Shown: one piece after another, positions 17,853-26,526 of the stretch
How positions within the stretch are numbered: position 1 is the first letter of the stretch
Layout of the letters: each line of letters begins with the position of its first letter
Source: Bacillota bacterium
Lineage (GTDB): Bacteria; Bacillota; Limnochordia; DTU087
Assembly: GCA_012798955.1 (NCBI GenBank)
Contig: JAAZMF010000043.1
Span: 1-62,912 of the forward strand
DNA: 62,912 bases
Direction of reading: 5' to 3'
The notes under the pieces: model-generated
Database searches by the model: none
What the model was told of the DNA's origin: nothing
The model's input: only the letters and a program-made list of their open reading frames with translations
Position numbers and translations under genes: made by a program

Positions 17853-19067
17853 CTAGAGGTCTTTTAGGGCCTGATCTAGCTTACGGGCAAGGTCTCGACT
17901 AGCCTCGATATCTGTCTCACTGGGCACCCATTGGATGGCGAGGCCTGGGTCTATCACTTTTATGCCGGCTTCCGACAGCAAAGAAGTGAGCTGTGGGACT
18001 GCCCCACCCTTCCAGCCGTGGGAGCCAAAGGCGACACCGATCTTGCCCTGGGGCCTAAGGCCCTTAAGGGCATCAAGTAAGGAGCTCAATGAAGGCAGCA
18101 TGGCGTTATTCATAGTGGGCGATCCAACCACTACTGCCTTAGCCTCCAATATCTCTCGAATTATGTCACTGTAATCGGTCCTGCCAATGTTGTACAGGTT
18201 AACGTTATACCCCAAGGCACTTAGTTCATCAGTGATCGCCTCAGCCATGATCTCAGTTGAATTCCACATAGTATCAAAAACTACTACAACCTCCGGTGAA
18301 ACACGTCCCGGTGTCTCCACCCCGGTAGACCAGTTTTGGTATGCCTTAATAATCTGACCTGGATCCTTGCGCCAAATCACACCATGGCTGGGAGCTATGG
18401 TGTCAAACTCAATACCCATATCCACAATCTCTTTTATCTTGCGAGCCACTAGGGCATTGAAAGGCAACAAGATATTAGCGTAGTATTTGGCTGCCTCATC
18501 CATCAAGATGGCATTATCCACTTCGTCATCAAAACGCTGAGATGATGCCAAATGCTGACCGAAAGCATCATTGGGCAGTAGAAGCTTGTCTTCGGGGATA
18601 AAAGAAAACATACTGTCTGGCCAATGTAGCATTGGTGCCTCAATAAAGTGAATAGTCTTACCGCCAAGATCGAGGGTGTCTCCGGTTTTTACCGGAGTGA
18701 TATCCCAACCTAAATCACCAAAATGCTGTTTGAGGGGCTCCACTGCCCTTTGACTGCAATAAACCTTGGCTTTGGGGCAAAGCTCCATGATGTGAGGTAG
18801 GGCACCGGTATGATCCATCTCCACGTGGTTAATCACAACATAATCAATCTTGCTCAAATCACCTAGGTTTTTCAGATGGGACACTAATACCTCAGTAAAA
18901 GGTGCGTGGACTGTATCCACCAAGGCGCGGTACTTGCTACCCTGGACGAAATACGCATTGTAAGTCGTACCCCGATGGGTACTATATGTTGCGCCATGGA
19001 ACTGCCGCACATTCCAATCAACAGCCCCCACCCAATGGACACCAGGCTTAACTTCAACGATTGCCAT
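17853..19067 (-). CDS. Flavodiiron protein (FprA/ROO type oxygen or NO reductase)
   Basis: Flavodiiron proteins reduce O2 to water, or NO to N2O, in the cytoplasm of anaerobes, taking electrons from rubredoxin. The N-terminal metallo-beta-lactamase-like domain carries the diiron ligands H-x-E-x-D-H (HVEMDH). The C-terminal ~145 residues form a flavodoxin domain (VVFDTMWNSTEIMAEAI and GSPTMNNAMLP for FMN). ATG at 19067 has AGGAGG six bases ahead; the track start is 11 codons too early. Length (404 aa) is normal. It is divergent from rubredoxin, its likely electron donor. Confidence 0.94.
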   Translation of the reverse strand: MAIVEVKPGVHWVGAVDWNVRQFHGATYSTHRGTTYNAYFVQGSKYRALVDTVHAPFTEVLVSHLKNLGDLSKIDYVVINHVEMDHTGALPHIMELCPKAKVYCSQRAVEPLKQHFGDLGWDITPVKTGDTLDLGGKTIHFIEAPMLHWPDSMFSFIPEDKLLLPNDAFGQHLASSQRFDDEVDNAILMDEAAKYYANILLPFNALVARKIKEIVDMGIEFDTIAPSHGVIWRKDPGQIIKAYQNWSTGVETPGRVSPEVVVVFDTMWNSTEIMAEAITDELSALGYNVNLYNIGRTDYSDIIREILEAKAVVVGSPTMNNAMLPSLSSLLDALKGLRPQGKIGVAFGSHGWKGGAVPQLTSLLSEAGIKVIDPGLAIQWVPSETDIEASRDLARKLDQALKDL

Positions 19068-19170
19068 ATTAACCCTCCTAATACAGTTCGTACCTTGCAT
19101 ATAGTATATACCCTTCTTGGGGGAATTCTAATAGTCCCATGGTCTCTTCACTAAATCCTTCCCAAATTGG

Positions 19171-19192
19171 CAAGGATATATAGGTATCCTTG
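19171..19192. promoter_or_regulatory. Perfect palindrome between the flavodiiron and rubredoxin genes (candidate operator)
   Basis: CAAGGATA and TATCCTTG form a perfect eight-base inverted repeat around a six-base spacer. It lies 104 bases from the flavodiiron start and 90 bases from the rubredoxin start. It does not match the PerR or Rex consensus I know. No U-run follows, so an operator for the divergent pair is more likely than a terminator. Confidence 0.5.
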
Positions 19193-19281
19193 CAGGAAAT
19201 GTGGATCGGGGCGGTGAAAAGGAAAAACATCCCAGCCCCAAGCAAATTAAAGGGGAACAAGGCAAAAGGAGGGCTATCACT

Positions 19282-19425
19282 ATGGAGAAATGGGAATGCA
19301 CCGTCTGTGGGTATATCTATGATCCTGCGGAAGAGGACGGAATTGCCTTTGAGGAATTACCTGAGGACTGGACCTGTCCCATCTGTGGAGTGGGCAAAGA
19401 AGACTTTGTGCTTCTAGAAGACTAG
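19282..19425 (+). CDS. Rubredoxin
   Basis: A 47-residue one-iron electron carrier. The two iron knuckles are [10 protein letters not shown] and CPICGVGK, with FEELPEDW between them as in classical rubredoxins. ATG at 19282 has AAAAGGAGGG eight bases ahead; the track's 74-residue ORF includes 27 codons of leader. It is divergent from the flavodiiron gene and probably supplies it with electrons to remove O2 or NO. A bidirectional terminator follows directly. Confidence 0.95.
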   Translation: MEKWECTVCGYIYDPAEEDGIAFEELPEDWTCPICGVGKEDFVLLED

Positions 19426-19436
19426 AACCAAAAAAC

Positions 19437-19469
19437 AAGTCCCCGGCGACATAAAGTAATCGGGGACTT
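19437..19469. terminator. Bidirectional terminator between rubredoxin and ymxH
   Basis: Perfect nine-pair stem AAGTCCCCG / CGGGGACTT, with TTTCTATTT on the plus side and TGTTTTTTGG on the minus side, so it can serve both convergent genes. Confidence 0.85.
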
Positions 19470-19474
19470 TCTAT

Positions 19475-19738
19475 TTAGCGAAAACGCTGGGATTCTCTTA
19501 AGGCGTTTGCTTCCACCAATATGACATCGATGCCAATCAGTATCACCTGATCCCAGGGGATCACTATGTCCCCTCGGCGGAACATGCCTAGAAAACCACC
19601 AGTCTCAGTGAGAATCAAGGCATTTATCTTTCCGGTGTCCAGATCGATATCCAGATCCGTTATGTTACCCAACCTTTGCCCATCCACCGTGTTGATTACA
19701 TCTAGCACCCACAAATCTGATGTCTTGATTAACAGCAT
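19475..19738 (-). CDS. ymxH: YlmC/YmxH family PRC-barrel protein
   Basis: An 87-residue single PRC-barrel domain (LWVLDVINTVDGQRLGNITDLDIDLDTGKINALIL, then IVIPWDQV), typical of the YlmC/YmxH proteins of spore formers, usually found near sigE/sigG. The exact role is unknown, although a sporulation link is often assumed. I chose ATG at 19738, where GGGGGTGGAG lies directly ahead and the PRC barrel begins; the track start adds 23 unlikely residues. It lies 80 bases after spoIIR on the same strand and may share its transcript. Confidence 0.85.
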   Translation of the reverse strand: MLLIKTSDLWVLDVINTVDGQRLGNITDLDIDLDTGKINALILTETGGFLGMFRRGDIVIPWDQVILIGIDVILVEANALRESQRFR

Positions 19739-19818
19739 CTCCACCCCCCGGACACCACAATATCCATACATTATATGTGGCCGTAGGGGCAAATGTACTG
19801 TTGCCAAGACTCCCCCAC

Positions 19819-20520
19819 TTACTGAGGTAAGAGGGACCGTGCCTGCAATTGTGCGGTGGACAGGAAACGTAATCCCAAGCCTTGGTCTAAAAAGGATGCC
19901 AGTTTCCCACTATATTCTTTGTATATACCATCTAGGTACTTAAGGCGCCAATGAACCATGGCTTGCTTTTCCGGATCAACGTCGTTAGGCTCCCTGATCA
20001 CTGGTTCGGTCCCTGCAGCTTCCATTAAGCAGAGTGGTGGAAATAGCACACACCACCAATTTTGTCCCCGCCCTGCACCGATAACCACCTGCACAGCATG
20101 GTAATCCCCGGCTGGCACCGTTAACGAACCATAGCTCCTCTCGGGAAAATCGTATCTACCTAACCTAATCTCCACAGGATGCTCTTGGCCCGCCTCCCAG
20201 ACAACTTCTTGAGCTATGGAGCGGATTACGTCTTCATGATCAATTAACTCCTGCCAAGCCTCGGCCTTATTGGCACTACCGGCAAACAAATGCTGAGTCT
20301 TGGCCAAAATAGCGTCCCGCACCTGCAACTTTAGCTCCTGATCACTAGGCAAATCGCTATTGGCCAATATATGTAGGCGAATCAGGCTCTCCGTATCATA
20401 GGCTTCCTTCGCAGGTAACACATTGCTAGTAACCTGCATACCTAGAAATCCGAAAAGTAGTGCCACAGCCAATATAATACTGGAAATAAACACACGACTC
20501 AGCAACGTCCGTGCTATCAT
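19819..20520 (-). CDS. spoIIR: Stage II sporulation protein R (SpoIIR)
   Basis: SpoIIR is made in the forespore and secreted into the intermembrane space, where it triggers SpoIIGA to process pro-sigma-E in the mother cell. An N-terminal membrane/signal segment (near residues 7-30) is followed by the conserved RLHILANSDLPSDQELKL, and later by AGDYHAVQVVIGAGRGQNWWCVLFPPLC. Length (233 aa) is normal. ATG at 20520 has GGAGGT seven bases ahead. The gene begins 42 bases after the sigG stop on the same strand, an unusual arrangement since spoIIR is elsewhere in B. subtilis. Confidence 0.95.
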   Translation of the reverse strand: MIARTLLSRVFISSIILAVALLFGFLGMQVTSNVLPAKEAYDTESLIRLHILANSDLPSDQELKLQVRDAILAKTQHLFAGSANKAEAWQELIDHEDVIRSIAQEVVWEAGQEHPVEIRLGRYDFPERSYGSLTVPAGDYHAVQVVIGAGRGQNWWCVLFPPLCLMEAAGTEPVIREPNDVDPEKQAMVHWRLKYLDGIYKEYSGKLASFLDQGLGLRFLSTAQLQARSLLPQ

Positions 20521-20562
20521 CTGTGTCACCTCCGTGCATACAATTCTGCTATGCAACCAGAT

Positions 20563-21360
20563 CTATTGATTGATAGATTCCGGCGCATTGATAGTCATAT
20601 GACGACGCAAATGTTTTAGTGCTGCCTTTTCCAAACGAGACACTTGGGCCTGGGAGATACCGATTTCATCGGCCACTTCCATCTGTGTACGCCCATCGAA
20701 AAACCGCATACTCAGAATCATCTTCTCCCGATCGCCTAGCTTGTCCATGGCTTCTCTAATAGAGATACCTTCCAGCCAAGTGATATCTTCATTTTTCTCA
20801 TCGCTAATCTGGTCCATGACGAAAATCGGATCGCCTCCATCATGATAAATCGGTTCAAATAGGGAGACCGGTTCCTGGATAGCATCTAAAGCATAGACTA
20901 TCTCTTCCCGGGGTATTTTGAGTACCTCAGCAATCTGGCTAATGGTTGGCTCCCGGGAATGTTTGGCTACCAAGGAATCCCGCACCTGCAGGGCCTTATA
21001 TGCCACATCCCTTAATGAACGAGAAACCCGAATGGGGTTGTTGTCCCGCAGATATCGGCGAATCTCTCCGATAATCATCGGAACGGCATATGTAGAGAAT
21101 TTTACATTCTGACTCAGATCGAAATTATCAATGGCCTTCATCAACCCGATGCACCCCACTTGAAACAGATCATCCACAGGTTCGCCCCGATTATTGAAAC
21201 GCTGAATCACACTCAACACTAGGCGGAGATTCCCTTGGATAAGCTGCCGACGGGCCGATTCATCGCCTTCTCGCATTGCCCTCAAAAGCACTCTCATCTT
21301 CTCATTGGAGAGGACAGGCAACTTCGATGTATTGACACCACAAATCTCTACTTTGCTCAA
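20563..21360 (-). CDS. sigG: RNA polymerase sigma-G factor (forespore, late)
   Basis: Sigma-G directs late forespore transcription. The N-terminal signature KVEICGVNTSKLPVLSNEKM is the anti-sigma-sensitive region typical of sigma-G. Region 2 (LRLVLSVIQRFNNRG, GCIGLMKAIDNFDLSQNVKFSTYAVPMI) and region 4 (TQMEVADEIGISQAQVSRLEKAALK) are complete. TTG at 21360 follows GGGGGAGAACGG and matches the family start; the track start is 28 codons too early. In B. subtilis sigG follows sigE on the same strand; here it is divergent from spoIIGA-sigE, with spoIIR downstream. Confidence 0.96.
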   Translation of the reverse strand: MSKVEICGVNTSKLPVLSNEKMRVLLRAMREGDESARRQLIQGNLRLVLSVIQRFNNRGEPVDDLFQVGCIGLMKAIDNFDLSQNVKFSTYAVPMIIGEIRRYLRDNNPIRVSRSLRDVAYKALQVRDSLVAKHSREPTISQIAEVLKIPREEIVYALDAIQEPVSLFEPIYHDGGDPIFVMDQISDEKNEDITWLEGISIREAMDKLGDREKMILSMRFFDGRTQMEVADEIGISQAQVSRLEKAALKHLRRHMTINAPESINQ

Positions 21361-21524
21361 ACCGTTCTCCCCCCATGCAGTCTGCCGTCTGTATAATTCA
21401 GTATTGCCTTGTGCTTGGGGTTTTATTCTAGAGGAGTGTGACACGTGCTAATAATCTCGAGGTTTATAGAAGGAAGTGGTAAGTTCACTCAGTAGTATCT
21501 AAAGGAGGTCAACAAAGCGGGGTG

Positions 21525-22496
21525 ATGCAAGTGGGGTTGGACTATATTGTGTATGTAGACGTTCTGGTGCTCTTGTTGGGAGCGAACTTTATCTGTGACT
21601 ATCTGCTTTTATGGGCAACGGCCGCCGTTACACTAGCCAAGACTACTTGGCAACGGCTCCTTATCGGGGCGACGCTAGGCACTTTGCACTTTCTTCTAAT
21701 ATATCTAGCCAGCTTACGTATTATACCCTACTACGGCTACTTGCGGTCTATACCTACGATTTTTGGCATAACACTCTTAATGCTTGGCATCGCCTTCTAT
21801 CCGATAATGGCCCGACGCATGGTTGCCTTGCTCTTACACTTCCTTGCCATAGGTTTTGGAGCCGGTGGCATAGGGCTAGCCACGGCGTATCTGCTTGGAA
21901 CCCCAACTCGTCCCAATGCTTTCCTGGGGCTTCTAGCCGCTATGGCTGCAATTCTCATCATCGCGGAATTAGGCTGGGGTGTTATTCAACACAGGATGGT
22001 TAGGCACATCTATCAGTTACCTGTAAGCATCCATTTCGATTTGAACCAAGTGCGGGTTGTCGGTCTTATCGATACAGGGAACCACCTGACAGATCCCCTA
22101 ACGGGCGCCCCCGTCATCATCATAGAGCAGAGCCAAGTAGCTGATTTACTGCCTGAGGAGCTAGCAAGCAGCATCTCCCTGCTCGTGAAGGGTGATCAAG
22201 ATGCACTGCAAAAGCTGCTCTCCTCGTCATGGTCCAGTCGCTTTCGAGTTATCCCCTACTCCTCCTTGGGAGATAACAACGGCATACTAATCGGTTTTCG
22301 CCCCGATATGATCACCCTAGAAGTTCACGGAGAAAGTATGCCCACCGAAGATGCCGTTGTGGCCCTTTGTAACCACGATCTTGATCCCGCCGGTGAATAC
22401 CAAGCACTCATCCCCCCAATTATTGTTCAGGGCACATTAGCCAATTTTACACCTAGGTCAGTCAATCTAGCGCCTTTAGGAGGAGAACGGCAATGA
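21525..22496 (+). CDS. spoIIGA: Sigma-E processing peptidase SpoIIGA
   Basis: SpoIIGA is a septal membrane aspartic protease that cleaves the pro-sequence from sigma-E when signalled by SpoIIR. Five hydrophobic helices span roughly residues 5-160. The protease domain follows, with the catalytic [11 protein letters not shown] near residue 185. AAAGGAGG lies 13-16 bases ahead of the GTG-ATG at 21522-21527, a long spacing; a GTG two codons in is another candidate. Its TGA overlaps the sigE ATG (ATGA), so the protease and substrate are translationally coupled as in Bacillus. Confidence 0.94.
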   Translation: MQVGLDYIVYVDVLVLLLGANFICDYLLLWATAAVTLAKTTWQRLLIGATLGTLHFLLIYLASLRIIPYYGYLRSIPTIFGITLLMLGIAFYPIMARRMVALLLHFLAIGFGAGGIGLATAYLLGTPTRPNAFLGLLAAMAAILIIAELGWGVIQHRMVRHIYQLPVSIHFDLNQVRVVGLIDTGNHLTDPLTGAPVIIIEQSQVADLLPEELASSISLLVKGDQDALQKLLSSSWSSRFRVIPYSSLGDNNGILIGFRPDMITLEVHGESMPTEDAVVALCNHDLDPAGEYQALIPPIIVQGTLANFTPRSVNLAPLGGERQ

Positions 22497-23221
22497 AACA
22501 TAGATATATCCAGCTACTTATAAGCATACGGCTACGGATTTTTCGCCTTTGTCGAAAGCTAGGGCTCAAGCCTGGCAAAGTTTACTATATAGGGAGCAAT
22601 GAAGTGCTGCCCCCACCTTTAGAAGCTGAGGAAGAGAGTAAGCTCCTAAGCAGACTCGGGGCGGGAGACAAGGGTGTGAAAACCACCCTCATCGAACGCA
22701 ATCTTAGATTAGTCGTCTATATAGCCCGCAAGTTCGAGAGCTCAGGAGTTGGAATCGAGGATCTAATCTCCATCGGATCGATTGGCCTCATAAAAGCGGT
22801 GAACACCTTTGATCCCGGCCGCAATGTAAAACTCGCTACCTACGCTTCTAAATGCATAGATAACGAGATTCGCATGTTCCTACGGCGCAACAACAAAACC
22901 AGGGCGGAAGTTTCCCTAGAGGAGCCACTCCACACTGATTACGATGGCAATGAAATTGGATGGATCGATATCCTGGGCATTGAAAGCAACGTAACGAAAG
23001 GCATCGAAGAAGAGGTAGATCGGGCACTATTGATAGGTGCCTTAAAAAGGCTCAATCCCCGGGAAACTCGAATCATGAAGCTCCGCTTCGGGCTGGAGGA
23101 TGGGGTCGAGAAAACTCAAAAAGAGGTCGCCGATTGCCTAGGCATATCCCAATCCTATATCTCCCGCTTGGAAAAGCGCATACTAAAAAAACTAAGGCGG
23201 GAAATCAAAAAACTCGAATAG
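22493..23221 (+). CDS. sigE: Pro-sigma-E, mother-cell sigma factor
   Basis: Sigma-E controls early mother-cell transcription in sporulation. The first ~30 residues are a basic, amphipathic pro-sequence ([15 protein letters not shown]) ending before [13 protein letters not shown], the conserved processing region. Region 2 ([45 protein letters not shown]) and region 4 ([29 protein letters not shown]) are intact. At 242 residues the length is normal. It overlaps spoIIGA by four bases and converges with ftsZ. Confidence 0.97.
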   Translation: MKHRYIQLLISIRLRIFRLCRKLGLKPGKVYYIGSNEVLPPPLEAEEESKLLSRLGAGDKGVKTTLIERNLRLVVYIARKFESSGVGIEDLISIGSIGLIKAVNTFDPGRNVKLATYASKCIDNEIRMFLRRNNKTRAEVSLEEPLHTDYDGNEIGWIDILGIESNVTKGIEEEVDRALLIGALKRLNPRETRIMKLRFGLEDGVEKTQKEVADCLGISQSYISRLEKRILKKLRREIKKLE

Positions 23222-23230
23222 TTCCCATCA

Positions 23231-23246
23231 TGGCCCCTGTGGGCCA
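23231..23246. terminator. Short GC hairpin between convergent sigE and ftsZ
   Basis: TGGCCC-CTGT-GGGCCA is a perfect six-pair stem in the 68-base gap. There is no U-run on either strand, so its role as a terminator is uncertain. Confidence 0.35.
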
Positions 23247-23289
23247 AGGCCTTCCCGCCTAAGCCAAAGTAGTCACCTTTCTGTGCCAA

Positions 23290-24354
23290 CTATTTGCGAC
23301 GCAAGAACGCGGGTATGTCCAGGTCATCGGTGGCGAAAGGCTTGATATCAAAATCCTCTTTATTAGTTTGACGGTTGATCTGCCCCGGCTTAGAGCTTGG
23401 CCGTTCGTCAAAGCCGGTGGCGATCACAGTTACCCGAATCTCGTCTTTGATGCCTTCATCGATCACAGCCCCAAAAATAATATTAGCGTCAGCGTCGGCT
23501 GCCGCCGCTATTAGTTCTGCCGCTTCGTTGACCTCGAAAAGGCCTAGGGACGAATTCCCCGTAATATTTAGTAAAATGCCCTTGGCACCTTCAATGGATG
23601 CCTCGAGTAAGGGACTAGAGATGGCCATATTGGCAGCTTTGGCCGCCCTATTCTCACCACTTGCATATCCTAAACCCATCAAGGCCGATCCCGCATTGGT
23701 CATAATCGTACGCACATCAGCAAAGTCAAGATTGATTAGGCCAGGTACTGTAATCAAATTTGAGATTCCCCGCACACCGTGGAGCAGTACATCATCGGCC
23801 ATATGGAATGCTTCAATGATCGATGTCTTCTTTTCGGCCACCTGCAAGAGGCGATCATTGGGTATAGTAATCAAAGTGTCAACCTTGTCCTTTAAGGCGG
23901 CAATGCCCTCTTCAGCCTGCTTCATGCGGCGCTTACCTTCAAAAGTAAACGGCTTGGTAACGACACCCACAGTTAGAGCCGCCACTTCCCGAGCTATTTC
24001 CGCCACAATAGGGGCACCTCCGGTCCCCGTGCCACCGCCCATACCTGCAGTAATAAAGACCATATCGGCACCGGCTAACAAGGCCTTCACTTCATCACGG
24101 CTTTCCTCTGCCGCTTTCTGACCAATCTCGGGGTTAGATCCTGCTCCTAAACCCCTTGTCAGTTTTTCTCCCATCTGAATCTTGTGGCTAGCGTTAGACA
24201 GTAGTAAGGATTGAGCATCGGTATTTAGCGCCACAAACTGCACACCCTGCAATTCCGCCTCAATCATGCGGTTGACGGCGTTGTTACCACCTCCGCCAAC
24301 TCCTACCACCTTTATATTGGCAAATTGTCCAATCTCCATATCGAATTCGAACAT
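23290..24354 (-). CDS. ftsZ: Cell division protein FtsZ
   Basis: FtsZ is the tubulin-like GTPase of the division ring. The GTP signature GGGTGTG is present ([15 protein letters not shown], near residue 105), as are the N-terminal [16 protein letters not shown] and the T7-loop region [11 protein letters not shown]. The C-terminal peptide [12 protein letters not shown], which binds FtsA and others, ends the protein after a linker. ATG at 24354 follows GGGAGGTAGAGAGGG; the track start is 27 codons too early and would run into ftsA. It is the last gene of the dcw cluster. Confidence 0.98.
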   Translation of the reverse strand: MFEFDMEIGQFANIKVVGVGGGGNNAVNRMIEAELQGVQFVALNTDAQSLLLSNASHKIQMGEKLTRGLGAGSNPEIGQKAAEESRDEVKALLAGADMVFITAGMGGGTGTGGAPIVAEIAREVAALTVGVVTKPFTFEGKRRMKQAEEGIAALKDKVDTLITIPNDRLLQVAEKKTSIIEAFHMADDVLLHGVRGISNLITVPGLINLDFADVRTIMTNAGSALMGLGYASGENRAAKAANMAISSPLLEASIEGAKGILLNITGNSSLGLFEVNEAAELIAAAADADANIIFGAVIDEGIKDEIRVTVIATGFDERPSSKPGQINRQTNKEDFDIKPFATDDLDIPAFLRRK

Positions 24355-24401
24355 GTCCCTCTCTACCTCCCACCAACCGGAACCCACCGGCATGTCCACT
24401 G

Positions 24402-25622
24402 CTATAACCCAAGCCAAGTCCGTAATCTCTGCCATGAACCATCCATCATACTAAGCCTTTTCCCATGTCCCGCCGACTTAGCTAAATCGTCTGCCTGATG
24501 TAAGATCAGCCCTACACAAACTGCTGAACTTGGGTTTTGCCAAGCCTCGGGCAGGCCGTCAACACCAGCCGGTTGTACCACCTCAACAGGCAAACCCATA
24601 ATACTTGTGCCAAGTTCTGCAAATCCGCGAACAAGTGCACCCCCACCCACCAGTTTAACACCACTAGGCCAGCTGCGACCGCCACTGACATGTGCTACTC
24701 TCGCATCAATCAGTTGCCAGATCTCTTCGGCCCTGGCCTCGAAAATCCGATCATAATCTGCTAGTACTTCCGGGTTATCCCAAGATAGGGGCTCTGCCGC
24801 TATATGGCTAGGTGCCGAATTACCGCCCAGTGCCTTTACCAGATGCTCTGCTTCATCCCGCCGCATACCAAGGCCTACGACTAGATCCTGCACGAAATTC
24901 TCTGTTCCCACAGGCAAAGAGCCCATATGCCAGAGCTTTGAATCCCGATAAAGAGCAAAATCCGTCAAACCCGCACCTATGTCCACCAAAATAACACCCT
25001 CGGCCAATTGGCTAGATGATAATGTGCTGCGGGTGGCAGCCACACCTTGCATCATCACCTGCTTAGCCTCAATCCCGGCTCTATCCATACATGCTCGGTA
25101 ACTCTCTAATGCGGGCAAAGCCATCGTCATAAACTGAACATCAGCCCCTAAACGCCGGGCTACTAATCCGACAGGCTCTCGGTTAACGGGGGTGTCATCT
25201 ATGGTGAAGCCTTGAACTACATAATAAACAACTCGCCGCCCTAGTGGCACTACTGCGGTCTTAGCCGCCTCTATCACCCGCTCAATATCCTCGGTTTGCA
25301 CTCTTCGATTGGATCGAGTAATAGTGACAAGGCCCTTCCCGACAAAAGATGATGCATGAACTCCCGGTATCCCCACCATTGGTTTGGGAAGCGGGACCAT
25401 AGCCATCCTCTCAGCCTTGATGACGGCCTCCATCATAGCCTGGGCCACCGAGGCTTGTTCCTCAATGATGCCCCTACGCAAACCACTATGGGAGCCCGTT
25501 CCGACCCCCATAACCCGGCAGGCGCCTTGGTCATCTAACACGGCAATAAGCGCAGCCACCTTAGATGTACCTAAGTCCACGGCCGCTATTATGTGTTCCT
25601 CTCCTAGGTGAACAGATCCCAA
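24402..25622 (-). CDS. ftsA: Cell division protein FtsA
   Basis: FtsA is an actin-like ATPase that tethers FtsZ to the membrane. The phosphate-1 motif [12 protein letters not shown] starts the domain, the phosphate-2 region is [13 protein letters not shown], and [11 protein letters not shown] matches the adenosine motif. The C-terminus [11 protein letters not shown] is the expected amphipathic membrane-targeting helix. The start is uncertain: I prefer TTG at 25622, preceded by GGTGGAG, because the family begins a few residues before the first strand; the track begins at 25706. FtsZ starts 47 bases downstream. Confidence 0.92.
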   Translation of the reverse strand: MGSVHLGEEHIIAAVDLGTSKVAALIAVLDDQGACRVMGVGTGSHSGLRRGIIEEQASVAQAMMEAVIKAERMAMVPLPKPMVGIPGVHASSFVGKGLVTITRSNRRVQTEDIERVIEAAKTAVVPLGRRVVYYVVQGFTIDDTPVNREPVGLVARRLGADVQFMTMALPALESYRACMDRAGIEAKQVMMQGVAATRSTLSSSQLAEGVILVDIGAGLTDFALYRDSKLWHMGSLPVGTENFVQDLVVGLGMRRDEAEHLVKALGGNSAPSHIAAEPLSWDNPEVLADYDRIFEARAEEIWQLIDARVAHVSGGRSWPSGVKLVGGGALVRGFAELGTSIMGLPVEVVQPAGVDGLPEAWQNPSSAVCVGLILHQADDLAKSAGHGKRLSMMDGSWQRLRTWLGL

Positions 25623-25715
25623 GACTCTCCACCTTTGCTTTCTAATTCCACAGTATAGGTAGATTCCCTTTTTCATGGGCAAGTTTTCCCTTGGCCCCAT
25701 GGCCAAGGTTATTCG

Positions 25716-26432
25716 CTAAGGCTGCTTACGCACAACCGGCCGGTTAGGGTTAGATACATCCACCAACATGTTGGATGGTGCCGCGGTGGAGCCAAGCCGA
25801 GGCAAGAAAGCAGCCACTACCTGCAGTTTTTCCCCCATCTGCCCAGGGCCACCGAGATAAAACTCGATCAAATCCCGGCTAACTAACCGTAGCCCGTCTC
25901 GCTCCCTCACATTCACTTCAGAGATCTGATCACGAATTGCAGGGGTCAAACCCTCGAGCATAGTGGTGGCTATTACCAATTCACTGAGATTCCTCCGACC
26001 AATTGCTAACAAACTGGCATCGACACCGGTAATAATCGGCAAACTCACACCAGCTATATCCACTCGACCAAGTACAGTGCCATCGACGGCCACACCCCAA
26101 AACTCAGAACCATGGGGTACCATGGCCACCGGTGTGCGCTCCTCTATCTCGATAAAAACTAGGTTCGGCAAATGGCGACGGACAATGGCCCGATAGATAA
26201 TGGGCTCTTCCTCAAGGCGCTTTGCGGCCAATTCCACATTCAGCCTAAGTAGACTTGTCCCCTCTTCAATCCCTGCCACCCTAGCCAATTTCTCCACTGT
26301 ATAGCTAGATCCACTGGCCTGAATACTCTCTACGCTGAAGAAAGGAGAGTGGAAAAACCCATACATACCGATAACTAGCATCAAAACCATGAAAGATATT
26401 GATAGAGAGTAAAGACTTGGTTCTCTAGACAT
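25716..26432 (-). CDS. ftsQ: Cell division protein FtsQ/DivIB
   Basis: DivIB/FtsQ is a bitopic divisome protein that stabilises FtsL and the septal PBP. A single membrane helix (near residues 10-28) is followed by a POTRA domain (FFSVESIQASGSSYTVEKLARVAGIEEGTSLLRLN) and a beta domain. The 238-residue length is typical. It sits between murA and ftsA, its usual place in the dcw cluster. The short cytoplasmic N-terminus (~9 residues) is smaller than in Bacillus DivIB. Confidence 0.9.
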   Translation of the reverse strand: MSREPSLYSLSISFMVLMLVIGMYGFFHSPFFSVESIQASGSSYTVEKLARVAGIEEGTSLLRLNVELAAKRLEEEPIIYRAIVRRHLPNLVFIEIEERTPVAMVPHGSEFWGVAVDGTVLGRVDIAGVSLPIITGVDASLLAIGRRNLSELVIATTMLEGLTPAIRDQISEVNVRERDGLRLVSRDLIEFYLGGPGQMGEKLQVVAAFLPRLGSTAAPSNMLVDVSNPNRPVVRKQP

Positions 26433-26526
26433 GGATCTCTCTCTTCCCCATACATTGTTAACCCCATTATATCACAGGTTAAAGGGGGAATTGCAGAGAA
26501 ATGCCAAGGGAACTACAATCGGCCCT

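Noticed and set aside
23375-24121. 248-codon plus-strand ORF opposite ftsZ
   Set aside because: It is the antisense shadow of ftsZ; low-complexity Ser/Ala/Ile sequence and no ribosome site.
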